A DNA stretch of 64,000 nt from Syntrophobacter sp. SbD1 (lineage in GTDB: Bacteria; Desulfobacterota; Syntrophobacteria; Syntrophobacterales; Syntrophobacteraceae). The stretch is taken from contig OMOE01000002.1 in assembly GCA_900290365.1 (NCBI GenBank), positions 16,622-80,621 on the forward strand. The letters run 5' to 3'. Below are positions 42,305-53,240 of this stretch, piece after piece. The first letter of the stretch is position 1, and the number at the start of each line of letters is the position of its first letter. Made by a program: the position numbers and the translations under genes. The notes beneath the pieces are model-generated. The model worked only from the letters and a program-made list of their open reading frames with translations. It was not told the DNA's origin and did no database searches.

Positions 42305-43245
42305 GCGCGACGACGCCAAGTAGACTGGAAAAGATCATTGCGGCCGGACATTTGGCAGTGACTTCCGAGTGTGGTCCACCCCGCAACGGCGACCCGGAAG
42401 TGGTCTCGCGGAAGGCTGAACTACTGAGGAACCACGTGGACGCCATCAATGTTACCGACAACCAGACGGCTGTCGTGCGCCAGTGCAGCCTGGCCTCATG
42501 TATACGCATAAAGCTCCTGGGACTTGAGCCCGTGCTTCAGATGGTCACACGGGACCGAAACCGCATCGCAATACAGAGCGATCTGCTCGGGGCGACCTCA
42601 TTCGGAGTCCACAATATACTCTGCCTCACGGGAGACCATCAGCGGTTCGGCGACCATCCCACCAGTGCCAATGTGTTCGACATGGACTCCACGCGTCTTA
42701 TTCAAACGGTGAGGATGATGCGCGACGAGGGACGTCTGCTCGGCGGCCATCAAATGGAGGAAGGACGACCGCAGATGTTCATCGGCGCGGCGGAGAACCC
42801 GTTCGCCGACCCATTCGAGATTCGTGTGTTGCGTCTGGCGAAAAAGGTCGCCGCTGGAGCACAGTTCATTCAGACCCAGTGCATCTATAATATGGAGAAG
42901 TTCAAGCTCTGGATGAAGCAGGTGCGAGATGAGGGTCTTCATGAAAAGGTTGCGGTCCTGGCCGGGATTACTCCGATCAAAACTGTGGGAATGGCGAAAT
43001 ACATGAAGAACAAGGTCCCTGGCATCGACGTACCCGAAGCCGTTATCAAACGGATTGCCGGGGTTCCAAAGGAAAACCAGGCCGAGGAAGGCATCAAATT
43101 GTGCCTCGAGCAAATAGAGGAGCTGAAAGAGGAGGAAGGCATTATGGGCTTCCACATCATGGCCATCGAGTGGGAAGAAAAGGTTCCGGAGATCGTTGAA
43201 AGGGCGGGATTGTTTCCGCGCCCGGCGGTAAACGGCTCCGAGTGA
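42301..43245 (+). CDS. metF: Methylenetetrahydrofolate reductase
   Basis: AVTSECGPPRNGDPE, INVTDNQTAVVRQCSLASC, TRDRNRIAIQSDLLGA, FIQTQCIYNMEKFKLWM. Confidence 0.92.
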   Translation: MSATTPSRLEKIIAAGHLAVTSECGPPRNGDPEVVSRKAELLRNHVDAINVTDNQTAVVRQCSLASCIRIKLLGLEPVLQMVTRDRNRIAIQSDLLGATSFGVHNILCLTGDHQRFGDHPTSANVFDMDSTRLIQTVRMMRDEGRLLGGHQMEEGRPQMFIGAAENPFADPFEIRVLRLAKKVAAGAQFIQTQCIYNMEKFKLWMKQVRDEGLHEKVAVLAGITPIKTVGMAKYMKNKVPGIDVPEAVIKRIAGVPKENQAEEGIKLCLEQIEELKEEEGIMGFHIMAIEWEEKVPEIVERAGLFPRPAVNGSE

Positions 43246-43330
43246 TCCTGACAATGTGAGCTGTCAGCGGAAGTGTCCCATCGGCAGCTCTTTATTTCAC
43301 CAGTTCCACATTTCTTCAGGAGGTGTATCC

Positions 43331-43714
43331 ATGTCAAAGAAATACGTTCTGATAGTCGATGACGATCCCGACATGATCGAAACCGTTGGAATGATGCTGG
43401 AGAGCAGAGGCTATGAGGTCGGGAAGGCTTACGACGGGATCGAAGGAGAAATGTCGGTCAGGGCGCGCAGGCCGGATCTGCTCATCCTTGATGTAATGAT
43501 GCCCCGCAAGGACGGCTATGTACTCTGCTCGGATCTGAAAAAAGACAAGGCTACCCAAGGGATCCCGGTAATATTGCTGACAGCCGTGGGGGAAGCCGTT
43601 TCGGCCACTTCCTTTAGCCATCTTGACGGAATGAACACCGAGGCTGACGACTACATCCCGAAGCCAGTGGACACCGCAACCCTTGTCAAGTCGATAGAGC
43701 GGCTGCTCAACTAA
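43331..43714 (+). CDS. Single-domain response regulator
   Basis: LIVDDDPDMIETVGMMLESRGYEVGKAYDG...LILDVMMPRKDGYVL...DYIPKPVD. Confidence 0.9.
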   Translation: MSKKYVLIVDDDPDMIETVGMMLESRGYEVGKAYDGIEGEMSVRARRPDLLILDVMMPRKDGYVLCSDLKKDKATQGIPVILLTAVGEAVSATSFSHLDGMNTEADDYIPKPVDTATLVKSIERLLN

Positions 43715-43874
43715 GCAGCAGGGCGGCATTGAAGGGCGTCGTTCGATTGTGCCGCGGCATACTCGCCGAAAAATGATGCTCCATTTTTGCAGGGGTGGCT
43801 TCCAGCCGCGATGCAGCTTGTTTTCGCGGCTGGAATCAGATACCACGGAGACCTGGTCTTCGGGATAGATATAG

Positions 43875-44882
43875 ATGAACGGGATCAAGCTGCGGGGAAT
43901 TAAACTCCTCAACAATTGTGCTTTCCTGTCCGGGACCAGTCGCGCCGACCCGGTATTCGTGCAGAATGTCTGTTCAGGATTGGCGGCTCAGGAGGTTAAT
44001 CTCGCGATACTTACCCATATCGCGGACGGTGATATGGGGGCCGGCAGGACATCTCTGTGCATGGGGGCTTCAATGGTTACCACGGCGTTTGTCTGTATGA
44101 AGCCCGGCACAGGTTCCGACGGCTCCTTGCAGTTAGAACCCGAAGTCGGCATGGTATCCATCTTCCCCCATGAGCAGAGGCCGGATGTAATGGGAAGGCT
44201 GGTCGGAGTATTGGCTGGTGAGGACATAGTTCCGTACGCAATCGCAAGTTCACCATCGGCGCTCAGCGTTCTCGTGCCTTCAACTAAAAGCGAAAGCCTT
44301 ACGCAGAATCTGTTCGGGCCCTTTGAATTCCCCGCCTGGGATACGCCCCGGGAGTGGCACGCGGCCTACACAGGACAGGAGCAGATACTTAAAGAAATCA
44401 TATGCTCTTATCACGAGGAGATCATAAAGGTTTACAACATCACCAGCCTCCCTGATCTGAGTTTCTGGAGGTTGAGTGTAGGAATCGAGGATCTGGGCGG
44501 TCTCGGAGCGGCCCTGGAAGACATGCAGGACCTGGGGTTGAGAATCCCTTTCCTAATTGGACACTCAGCCCCTGAGGGGCAAATCTGTTTCGCACTCTGC
44601 CTCGCGGGTACCGATCTGCAGCGCGCCGGCCGGGTGTTTTCCGATCGTCTTCCAAAAATCGATCCGGCATGCTCTGAGCGTGTAGCAGCGTTTACCATGC
44701 ACGGCCCTCATTTCGGAGACCGCTTCGGGATTGCCCATGCCCTGATCAGAAGCCTGCGGAAGGCCGGCATTAAGCCTCTGGCGATCAGTTGCGCCATGTC
44801 ATCCATGTCGGCGATTGTTGGTGCAGCCGATCTGGATGACTCCATAGAAGCTCTGCGTGGCAATTTCGATATCCTGAGTTGA
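43875..44882 (+). CDS. ACT-domain-like putative regulatory protein
   Basis: Two ACT-like stretches: RPDVMGRLVGVLAGEDIVPYAIASSPSALSVLVPSTKSESL and FGIAHALIRSLRKAGIKPLAISCAMSSMSAIVGAADLDDSIEAL. Confidence 0.5.
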   Translation: MNGIKLRGIKLLNNCAFLSGTSRADPVFVQNVCSGLAAQEVNLAILTHIADGDMGAGRTSLCMGASMVTTAFVCMKPGTGSDGSLQLEPEVGMVSIFPHEQRPDVMGRLVGVLAGEDIVPYAIASSPSALSVLVPSTKSESLTQNLFGPFEFPAWDTPREWHAAYTGQEQILKEIICSYHEEIIKVYNITSLPDLSFWRLSVGIEDLGGLGAALEDMQDLGLRIPFLIGHSAPEGQICFALCLAGTDLQRAGRVFSDRLPKIDPACSERVAAFTMHGPHFGDRFGIAHALIRSLRKAGIKPLAISCAMSSMSAIVGAADLDDSIEALRGNFDILS

Positions 44883-45119
44883 TCCTGGAATGATCCTTCT
44901 ATTGCAATCATTCCTGCTTTGAAAGATTCAGCCTCTATGTTAAGGTAAAAAATATGTGAAAAATCTGCTCAAAGATGCTCCTTCTCAAAATCTGATAGCT
45001 CTTCTTCTTCCCGGAAAGACCTTTTTTTAGATTGCCACACTGGAGGCTGCACAAGATCACATTGGGACTTAATCAGAACACGAGATGCGTTCGGCTTAAA
45101 AACCACAAGGATCCAGTGT

Positions 45120-47420
45120 ATGAAATCAGGCAGCCAAAACAACGCGCATACCCGCCTGTCGGCCGCACCGGCTGAACGCAGCCAATGCAGCCTGGATCGC
45201 GATTTTTTGCGGCTCCACTTTGGCGGATTCCCGGACCCGGTGCTTGCGACCGACGCCACTCGAAAGATAGTATTTCTCAACCAGGCTGCACAAGACTTGA
45301 TGGGCCATCCACCCAATGCAGAGTCCGGTTTGCTGTCCGAAAGAGTGCTCCAATCCAGGATTGTCGGTGGTCGTGGGTGCTTCGTCGAACAATGCCTCGG
45401 CGGTGCGGAGTTCAAAGGTGTGCCTGTTCAGATCCGCAATCCGGAGGGTCAATGGGTGACGGTGTCCGTTACGGCAACCCTCGTCAAGGATTCTGTCGGC
45501 GATATTCTGGGCTGCATCGCGATCATGAGGGACATTCAGGTGGATCACCTGGCTCACTCCAATGTTCAGAGCGTGATTGCAATGCGTAACAGCATAATCG
45601 ACAACTTCCCCACACCGTTTTTTACGGTGGGCACAAACCTGATAATCACTTCAATGAATTCGCCCATGGAGAGTCTGACAGGGTTCACTAAGGAGGAAGC
45701 TATCGGGAGGCTTACCTGCGCCCAGGTCCTTTCCACAACCGAATGCAACACTGATGGCTGTCTGCTCAAACAGGCCATGGAGACCGGGCTGCCAGTTGCC
45801 GGCGTACGCCGCGTAATAACAGATCGTTCGGGTAGACGAGTCCCGGTTGTTGTAAGCGCATCCATCATTACCGATTCGAACCAGCAGATCGTCGGCGGGT
45901 TTGAATCCTTCAGGGATATCACTTCGAAGGTGGAAGCCGAACAGAAGATCAAGCTTCTGACGGAACTGACTCAAGAAGGCATCCTGATGGTGGATGAATC
46001 CTGCCGAATAGTCTTCGCAAATTTCAAAATGACCGAAATGTCAGGCTTACCCATGGAACAGCTCGTTGGAAAGGAAATCGGTCAAATTCTAAACCCCGAC
46101 CAGCAGTCGGTCATAGCCGACCTCCTGCAGAAGGTGGATTGTGACACGCGATTGAGCTTTTGCAGCATGTTAGAACCCTTCGGCATGGCTTCGGACGGCT
46201 ACAGGGCTTTCGAGACCTGCGTGGGTGTCACGTGTATCGGGAAGAGCCACCTGGCATGCCTCTACTTTCGCGATCTCACAGAGCGCATCCAAGCCGAACG
46301 GGAGCTTCGCAATGCCAACAATTTCCTTCACAATATTATACAGGGCTCCGTCGATGGCATCATCGTCGTGGATACCACGGGCAATGTTCTGATCTTCAAT
46401 GAGGGCGCCGAAAGGATACTGGGGTACAGTGCCGACGAGGTTATTGGGCACCCGGAGGTGTTCCGCAAGTTTTACAACAGTGGTATAGCCAAGGATAATA
46501 TGCGCAAGATGCGCAGCAATAATTACGGTCCCCCAGGAAAGCTCACCACTATCCGTTTGTCCATGACTGCAAAGAGCGGGGAACTGATCCCGGTCGACTT
46601 TTCGGCTTCAATTATAAAAGAGGGTGAACAGGAAATCGCGAGCGTGGGGATTTTCTCGGACCAGCGCGAGCACCTCAAAATTTGCACACAATTGGAAGAA
46701 GCAAGAATCCAACTTCTCCAGTCAGAGAAGATCGCTTCGCTCGGAAGGCTTGCGGCCGGCGTAGCGCACGAGATTAACAATCCTCTGGCCGGCATCCTCA
46801 TTTACTCGGAGATGCTCTTGCGTGACGTGAAGCACAATCCGCAATGGAGGCAGGATCTCCAGGAAATCATAGACCAGACTATGCGCTGCAAGCAGATCGT
46901 CATTCGTCTTCTTGAATTCAGCCGCCAGCCACTTGGGCACAGGATCAGCTTCGAGGTCAATGAACTCTTAGACCGATCTGTCGCTCTTTTAGGCAACCTC
47001 TTTCAGGACATCGATTTCGAACTGCGCCATCAGCCTGACCTGCCGCCTGTCGTGGGTGATTCAGGACAAATTCAACAGGTTTTCATAAACATCATCACCA
47101 ATGCTGCGTACGCGATGAACGGCAAGGGCCGCCTCATTATTTCCAGCTCATTTGAACGTGATGCAGGCGGAGTGGTCCTGACCTTTACAGATACCGGACC
47201 GGGTATCCCACCTGAAATCGCGGACAAAATCTTCGAACCCTTCTTCACGACGAAGCGACCTGGTGAAGGTACAGGACTGGGCCTATCGGTTGCTTATGGA
47301 ATTATTCAGCAGCATGGAGGAGAAATTCAAGCTGGAAACAGACCGGGAGGCGGAGCGGAGTTTATTATAATTCTCCCTCTGGAACGCTCGGAAAGCACGG
47401 TTGAAATGATTGAAGAATGA
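45120..47420 (+). CDS. Multi-PAS sensor histidine kinase (NtrB-like HisKA/HATPase)
   Basis: PAS repeats; [68 protein letters not shown]. Confidence 0.92.
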   Translation: MKSGSQNNAHTRLSAAPAERSQCSLDRDFLRLHFGGFPDPVLATDATRKIVFLNQAAQDLMGHPPNAESGLLSERVLQSRIVGGRGCFVEQCLGGAEFKGVPVQIRNPEGQWVTVSVTATLVKDSVGDILGCIAIMRDIQVDHLAHSNVQSVIAMRNSIIDNFPTPFFTVGTNLIITSMNSPMESLTGFTKEEAIGRLTCAQVLSTTECNTDGCLLKQAMETGLPVAGVRRVITDRSGRRVPVVVSASIITDSNQQIVGGFESFRDITSKVEAEQKIKLLTELTQEGILMVDESCRIVFANFKMTEMSGLPMEQLVGKEIGQILNPDQQSVIADLLQKVDCDTRLSFCSMLEPFGMASDGYRAFETCVGVTCIGKSHLACLYFRDLTERIQAERELRNANNFLHNIIQGSVDGIIVVDTTGNVLIFNEGAERILGYSADEVIGHPEVFRKFYNSGIAKDNMRKMRSNNYGPPGKLTTIRLSMTAKSGELIPVDFSASIIKEGEQEIASVGIFSDQREHLKICTQLEEARIQLLQSEKIASLGRLAAGVAHEINNPLAGILIYSEMLLRDVKHNPQWRQDLQEIIDQTMRCKQIVIRLLEFSRQPLGHRISFEVNELLDRSVALLGNLFQDIDFELRHQPDLPPVVGDSGQIQQVFINIITNAAYAMNGKGRLIISSSFERDAGGVVLTFTDTGPGIPPEIADKIFEPFFTTKRPGEGTGLGLSVAYGIIQQHGGEIQAGNRPGGGAEFIIILPLERSESTVEMIEE

Positions 47421-47470
47421 TACAGGTGTGCTGATTTGATAAGCTGTCGTCTTGAGTGTTAGGATGAGAT

Positions 47471-48931
47471 ATGGATACTATCCTGGTGGTCGATGATGAG
47501 AAGGTGATCAGGGAGGGATGCCGCCGTGTGCTGTCAGCAGAGGACTTCCGCGTCGTGACGGCGGTCAACGGCCAGGAGGCACTGGAACTGCTCGCGGGCA
47601 ATACGGTGGACCTCGTGCTTTGCGATCTACTGATGCCCATCATGGGAGCGTTCGAAGTTCTGGATTCACTTAAGTCGAGCCATCCGTGCCTGCCCCTAAT
47701 CGTCATAACAGGGCATGGCACGGTTATAAATGCAGTCGAGTGCATGAAAATGGGGGCTTACGATTTCGTCACAAAGCCCTTCAATGTGGACCATCTCCTG
47801 CTGGTTATCAGGAGAGTGCTTGAAAAGAAAGAACTAGAGCGTCGTACACGCCAGCTTCAGGAGGAACGCGAGAGACACCTGTACGACCTGGCTACCGAAC
47901 AGAGCCGCACCAGGACTATCATCAACTGCATGGCAGACGGAGTACTGGTCACCAATCGAAACCTCGATGTAGTGCTGCACAACCCTGCCCTGATGCGGCT
48001 CCTGAATTTGGAGTCAACCCCGGTTTCACCCGCCTCGCTCTCCGACTATATCTCCGATCCGGCCCTGGTGGAAGTGATAGGAAGTATCTGCGGTATGAAC
48101 GCCGGCAAAAATGAGCTCATTTCCCAAGAACTGTCCAGGGGGAAAGTGCATCTGCGAGCCGTTTCCGCCCCCGTCTACGGTCCTTCCGACCAGCTGATTG
48201 GAAGCGTAACCGTCTTCCATGAAATCACCAGGTTCAAAGAGCTGGACGAAATGAAATCGCATTTCATCCGCATGGTGTCTCACGAACTGCGCTCACCGCT
48301 TTCCACGATTAAGCAGCAGATCGGAGTTCTGCTGGAAGGACTGGCAGGAGAGATGACGGAGAAGCAGAGAAATATCCTCGACCGGGCCCATGATCGGATC
48401 GGAAGCCTGCAGGAGCTCATAAACGACCTCCTCGACATTGCAAAGATCGAGAGCGGCCAATGCATCCAGGAGCAGATCCCAATGAAAATCGACATCCTTC
48501 TTTGGGATATGGCGACATTTATGAACGGCAGAGCGGAAAGCAGTGGAATTGAGCTATGCCTGGATATTGCACCCGATCTTCCGCAAATTTTGGCTGACCC
48601 CAGGAGCATGGAAGAGGTCTTCGGAAACCTCGTCAGCAATGCCATCAACTACTCCCCCGACGGCGGCCGCGTTACCCTTTCGGTGTTTCCACTGGAGGAT
48701 TTCATCGAAGTCCGCGTGAGTGATACTGGAATAGGCATAGACGCCGAGGAACTGCCGAAGATATTCGATAAGTTCTACAGGGTGAAAAATCCCAGGACCA
48801 GGAATGTGGTCGGAACCGGTCTGGGATTGTCTATTGTGAAGGGAATCATAGAATCCCATCGTGGATCTATACAGGTGGACAGCAAGCTAGGAATTGGCAC
48901 AACCTTCCGGATACTGCTGCCTAAAGCATGA
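47471..48931 (+). CDS. Hybrid REC-PAS-HisKA-HATPase histidine kinase
   Basis: ILVVDDEKVIREGCRRVL; FIRMVSHELRSPLSTIKQQI; DTGIGIDAEELPKIFDKFYRVKNPRTRNVVGTGLGLSIVKGI. Confidence 0.92.
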   Translation: MDTILVVDDEKVIREGCRRVLSAEDFRVVTAVNGQEALELLAGNTVDLVLCDLLMPIMGAFEVLDSLKSSHPCLPLIVITGHGTVINAVECMKMGAYDFVTKPFNVDHLLLVIRRVLEKKELERRTRQLQEERERHLYDLATEQSRTRTIINCMADGVLVTNRNLDVVLHNPALMRLLNLESTPVSPASLSDYISDPALVEVIGSICGMNAGKNELISQELSRGKVHLRAVSAPVYGPSDQLIGSVTVFHEITRFKELDEMKSHFIRMVSHELRSPLSTIKQQIGVLLEGLAGEMTEKQRNILDRAHDRIGSLQELINDLLDIAKIESGQCIQEQIPMKIDILLWDMATFMNGRAESSGIELCLDIAPDLPQILADPRSMEEVFGNLVSNAINYSPDGGRVTLSVFPLEDFIEVRVSDTGIGIDAEELPKIFDKFYRVKNPRTRNVVGTGLGLSIVKGIIESHRGSIQVDSKLGIGTTFRILLPKA

Positions 48932-49093
48932 AAACGCCGGAATTCACATCTCCATGATTGATTTAGGGTCCCGCCTGCCTGGCCGGGCAGGTGGAAAGGT
49001 TTCGCAACCTTTGAAGGAAACTCGCGCCATGCGGGATGCAATTACCCTCTGATTTTTCTTGCGACTTACCCATTCGATTACCGGAGGAGATTT

Positions 49094-50491
49094 GTGCAAT
49101 TGATTCCAACTCCGAACACAAGGGCTGGAACAGCAACCCTGCCTTCCGAAGCCGGAGTCCTCATTGTCGATGACGAGGCCGTAGTTCGCAGCGGCATTTC
49201 CAAGATTCTGAAGGGACAGGGCTTTGACATATGCACTGCTTCCAACGGTGAAGAAGCTGTGGAGATACTGGCTGCTAAACCCTTCGCGGTCGTTTTTCTC
49301 GATGTGAGAATGCCGGGGATGGACGGTTTTGCCCTCCTGAGACACATTCGCGCCAATTGCCCCCGGACCATGGTCATTATGATCACCGGCTACCCAACCA
49401 TAGAAAGCGCTGTGGAATGTCTCAAGCATGGGGCCGTTGACTATCTGGTAAAGCCCTTCCGAGTGGACGATCTGGAAACCCTGCTCGCAAAAGCCATCGC
49501 GTTAACCAGGAACGGAGATAAGCAAAGCGAGGAAGATTCTTCTGCGCTGAAGGGAATCGAATCGATCATCGGCTCCAGCAGGGCCATGAAGGAGGTGTTC
49601 CTGAAGATAAGGCGCGCCGCGCCAAGCGACAGCACGGTACTGGTTTCGGGTGAGAGCGGCACGGGAAAGGAACTGGTTGCAAGATCGATTCACAACCTGA
49701 GCCTGAGAGCTGAAAGGGAGTTTGTCCCGGTCGATTGTTCGGCCCTTGTGGAGTCCTTGCTGGAGAGCGAACTGTTTGGCCATGTGAAAGGCTCATTTAC
49801 CGGCGCTTTTCAGACGAAGCACGGCCTCTTCGAACTCGCCAATAACGGCACCTTCTTCTTCGATGAGATATCAAACCTCAGCCTGAATATCCAGGCGAAG
49901 CTGCTCAGGGTCATCCAAGAGCGCGAATTCATGAAGGTCGGAAGCCAGACACGCATCAAGTTGAACATTCGGATCATTGTTTCGTCCAACCGGGACCTCA
50001 GTGAGTCCATTCTGGCGGGAACTTTCCGGGAGGATCTCTACTATCGGCTTAGCGTTATCCCCATTCGCCTGCCTCCACTTCGGGAACGTGCCGAGGACAT
50101 TCCTCTTCTGGTGGATCATTTCATCGAGAAATACAGCCGCAAGTGCAACCGGCAGGTCGAGGGCATATCCAAGCAGGCACTGGAGATGCTAGGGGCATAC
50201 TCCTGGCCGGGAAACGTGCGGGAGCTCGAGCATGCCATAGAACGAATAGTGATACTCGAGGACACCGGCATCATCCAGCCGGAGCACCTTCCCGCTTTTA
50301 TCACTCAGAGGCAAAGCGAGTTCAGTGTTTTTTCCGAAGAGATGTTTTCGCTCGAAGAGCTCGAGAAGCGCTACATTCAGTTCATCCTTCGGCGGACCAA
50401 GGGAAAACGGCAGGAAACCGCGAAGATACTGGGTATCAACAGGAAAACCCTCGGACTCAAACTCCGCAAGTACAATATACGGCTCACCTGA
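49094..50491 (+). CDS. NtrC-family sigma-54-dependent response regulator
   Basis: REC domain; VSGESGTGKELVARSIH (Walker A), GSFTGAFQTKHGLFELANNGTFFFDEI (GAFTGA loop), C-terminal HTH KRQETAKILGINRKTLGLKLRKY. Confidence 0.95.
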   Translation: MQLIPTPNTRAGTATLPSEAGVLIVDDEAVVRSGISKILKGQGFDICTASNGEEAVEILAAKPFAVVFLDVRMPGMDGFALLRHIRANCPRTMVIMITGYPTIESAVECLKHGAVDYLVKPFRVDDLETLLAKAIALTRNGDKQSEEDSSALKGIESIIGSSRAMKEVFLKIRRAAPSDSTVLVSGESGTGKELVARSIHNLSLRAEREFVPVDCSALVESLLESELFGHVKGSFTGAFQTKHGLFELANNGTFFFDEISNLSLNIQAKLLRVIQEREFMKVGSQTRIKLNIRIIVSSNRDLSESILAGTFREDLYYRLSVIPIRLPPLRERAEDIPLLVDHFIEKYSRKCNRQVEGISKQALEMLGAYSWPGNVRELEHAIERIVILEDTGIIQPEHLPAFITQRQSEFSVFSEEMFSLEELEKRYIQFILRRTKGKRQETAKILGINRKTLGLKLRKYNIRLT

Positions 50492-50679
50492 AATTCCCCA
50501 TTGCCTATCATTTCAGTAGTATATACGTTTTTCTCTTTCCCAAACGATTATTTTAAACTATATTTACACACCGCGCCTAAAGGGAGTACCTCGGGGTCGT
50601 CTCCATCGCTGCTCCTTTGATTACAGATCGGGTTCGCATGCCTCCAATCTCCACCAGATTGTTGATTGACTGGTGAATG

Positions 50680-50874
50680 TATTTGTTCGTGCAGCCTGTC
50701 GCATGCGCGTGCGAAGCCGCCCAAATGGTGTTCCGCGAATTGACAATAACGTATCGGAGATAAACGAGGCGCTATGCGTTTCGCAATATCCCGCAAAAGG
50801 TGATCCGGCTCGGCCATTATACTGACGGCCAGATCTTTATAAAAGTGGATGCTCTTCTGGAAGGAGTGATCTGA
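50680..50874 (+). pseudogene. Degenerate 3' remnant of an hdrA-like gene
   Basis: GVPRIDNNVSEINEALC (cf. GVPQINRNNVSEINEAMC of the intact HdrA), then a frameshift to VIRLGHYTDGQIFIKVDALLEGVI* (cf. IQLAHYADDQITIKIDALMAG*); ferredoxin Cys codons largely lost. Confidence 0.85.
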
Positions 50875-51311
50875 TGGAAAGCTTTGAACCGGTTATAGTT
50901 GCCTTCTGCTGCACGCAGTGAGCATATGCTGCGGCGGACCTGGCAGGTTCGATGAGATTGAACTACCCGGTTGGTATCCGGATTGTTAAACTGCCGTGCA
51001 CAGGCAGAGTGGCGGTTATACATCTGCTGAAAGCGCTCGAAAAAGGGGCGGACGGCGTTTTTGTAGCCGGGTGCATGGAAGGCGACTGCCGCTATCAGGC
51101 AGGAAACCTGAGAGCAAAAAAGCGGGTTGCCTACGTTAGGCAGTTGCTCCAAAGCATAGGCATGGAACCCGAACGGGTCGCCATGTATAATCTGTCCTCC
51201 GGTGAAGGACCGCGTTTTGCCGAGATAAGCCGCGAGATGGCCGAGAAGGTCCGGCAATTCGGCCCCAATCCTGTCAAAGGCAAAGGCGTAAGAAAGGAAA
51301 AAGCCGCATGA
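50874..51311 (+). CDS. mvhD: MvhD/HdrF-type iron-sulfur protein, predicted selenoprotein (TGA at 50919-50921 = Sec)
   Basis: In-frame reading MESFEPVIVAFCCTQ-U-AYAAADLAGSMRLNYPVGIRIVKLPCTGRV...; paralogue of 41193-41627. The ORF track only begins at 50952. Confidence 0.88.
50935..50951 (+). promoter_or_regulatory. Bacterial SECIS-like hairpin
   Basis: CGGACCU-GGC-AGGUUCG, loop 20 nt after the UGA; 26-nt block identical to the first copy. Confidence 0.75.
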
Positions 51312-51976
51312 TAATGGCGAAACCCAAACCAATTGAAGAGATAATCAACGAAATCAAGGGATTCGATAAAATCCTGGTGGCGGGTTGCAATGGCTGCGTT
51401 GCCGTTTGCGAGGCAGGCGGTCTAAAAGAGGTAGAAATCCTCGCCTCGGCTCTGCGCATGTATTTCGGCAACCAGCACAAAAATATGCAAATCGACGAAG
51501 TCAGCCTGACTCGCCAGTGCGACAAGGAATATCTGGCTGAAATCAAAGACCGGATCGGCAGCTATGATGCGGTGGTCTCCATAGCCTGTGGCGCCGGTGT
51601 GCAGTTTATGACCGAGATGTACAACACCAAGCGCATTTACCCCGGTGTGAACACCTGCTTCATCGGCGTAACCGAGGAAAAAGGGGTTTGGACCGAACGG
51701 TGCCAGGCATGCGGAGAATGTATTCTCGCCAGGACAGGCGGCATATGCCCGATCGCAAGGTGTTCCAAGCGCATACTAAATGGCCCGTGCGGCGGCTCTT
51801 CGAATGGAAAATGCGAGATCGACAAAGACGTGCCCTGCGGATGGCAGCTTATCTATGAGCGGCTCAAAGAGCTCGGAGAACTCAAGAGATTCGAGGAGCC
51901 CGTAAGCCCTAAAGATTGGGCGACAAGCAGGGACGGGGGACCCCGTAAGCTGGTAAAGGAGGATTCGCAGATATGA
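51308..51976 (+). CDS. metV: MetV-type methylene-THF reductase subunit
   Basis: VAGCNGCVAVCEAGGLKEVE, CQACGECILARTGGICPIARCSKRILNGPCGG. Confidence 0.85.
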   Translation: MIMAKPKPIEEIINEIKGFDKILVAGCNGCVAVCEAGGLKEVEILASALRMYFGNQHKNMQIDEVSLTRQCDKEYLAEIKDRIGSYDAVVSIACGAGVQFMTEMYNTKRIYPGVNTCFIGVTEEKGVWTERCQACGECILARTGGICPIARCSKRILNGPCGGSSNGKCEIDKDVPCGWQLIYERLKELGELKRFEEPVSPKDWATSRDGGPRKLVKEDSQI

Positions 51977-52911
51977 GTACCACAACACCGAGTAAGTTGG
52001 AGAAGATCCTCGCAGCCGGACACTTTGCGGTAACCTCCGAATGCGGTCCGCCTCGAAGCTGTGATCAAAGCATCGTGGACGAAAAAGCCAGGCTGGTTGG
52101 GCCGTATGTGGACGTCATAAACGTCACCGACAACCAGACCGCCGTCGTGCGCATGTGCAGCCTTGCTTCCTGTATTCGCATAAAACAGCTCGGTTTCGAA
52201 CCGGTGCTCCAGATGACCACACGTGACAGAAACCGTATCGGCCTGCAGAGCGATCTTCTTGGAGCAGGGGCCTTCGGAATAAATAACGTGCTCTGCCTGA
52301 CGGGCGATCATCAAAGATTCGGCGACCACCCGACCGCCGCCAACGTTTTCGACCTCGATTCAACTCAACTGATACAGACGGTCAAGCGTATGCGCGATGA
52401 AGGAAAGCTGTTGGGCGGCCAGGAAATGGCGGAGGGCGTCCGGCCGCAGCTCTTTATCGGAGCGGCGGAAAACCCGTTCGCGGACCCGTTTGAAATCAGG
52501 GTCCTGCGCCTGGCCAAGAAAGTGGCCGCCGGCGCCCAGTTTATTCAGACGCAGTGCATCTATAATATGGAAAAATTCAAGTTATGGATGCAACAGATCG
52601 TGGACCGCGGCCTTAATGAAAAAGTTTCGATTCTGGCCGGAATCACGCCCATGAAATCCGTAGGTATGGCCAAGTACATGAAGGCCAAGGTCCCCGGCAT
52701 GGACGTGCCCGACGAAATTATCAAGCGGCTTCAGGGAGTGCCCAAGGATAAGGTGGCTGCGGAGGGTGTAACCATGGCCGTGGAACAGATCCAGGAACTC
52801 AAGGAATGCCCGGGAGTTCGCGGCTTCCACATTATGGCCATCGAGTGGGAGGTAATGGTGCCCGAAATCGTCGAGCGCGCAGGCCTTTCTCCACGGCCGG
52901 AAGTCAGTTAA
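51973..52911 (+). CDS. metF: Methylenetetrahydrofolate reductase
   Basis: FAVTSECGPPRSCDQS, INVTDNQTAVVRMCSLASC, TRDRNRIGLQSDLLGA. Confidence 0.92.
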   Translation: MSTTTPSKLEKILAAGHFAVTSECGPPRSCDQSIVDEKARLVGPYVDVINVTDNQTAVVRMCSLASCIRIKQLGFEPVLQMTTRDRNRIGLQSDLLGAGAFGINNVLCLTGDHQRFGDHPTAANVFDLDSTQLIQTVKRMRDEGKLLGGQEMAEGVRPQLFIGAAENPFADPFEIRVLRLAKKVAAGAQFIQTQCIYNMEKFKLWMQQIVDRGLNEKVSILAGITPMKSVGMAKYMKAKVPGMDVPDEIIKRLQGVPKDKVAAEGVTMAVEQIQELKECPGVRGFHIMAIEWEVMVPEIVERAGLSPRPEVS

Positions 52912-52955
52912 AAGAGATAAATATCTTTAACAGTATCGAGTTTTGCTCATCCCGA

Positions 52956-52992
52956 ATACCCCCTGTGCGTCAGTTCAGGGGGTATTTTTTTG
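52956..52992 (+). terminator. Rho-independent terminator after second metF
   Basis: ataccccctg...cagggggtat followed by a T-run. Confidence 0.85.
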
Positions 52993-53240
52993 CCGCCGAA
53001 AGCAGCGGCGAACCTGGCCGGCGGTCCCACCGCGCCGCCATTCTCTGAGGGAGTTGTTTTTTAACTTTTGCCTTTTGCCTTGCGCTAGCCGGCCCCACCG
53101 CCCTTTACTGTCCACTTATTGTTTCAGTTTGTCCTGTTTTGGTTTCAGTAGCAACGGTGCAATCCTGCAATTTTTTCCTCGCGATTTTGTAAGTAATTAA
53201 TATCAATTAGCATTCTATTTCAGATGCCTGCGCGGGGCAC

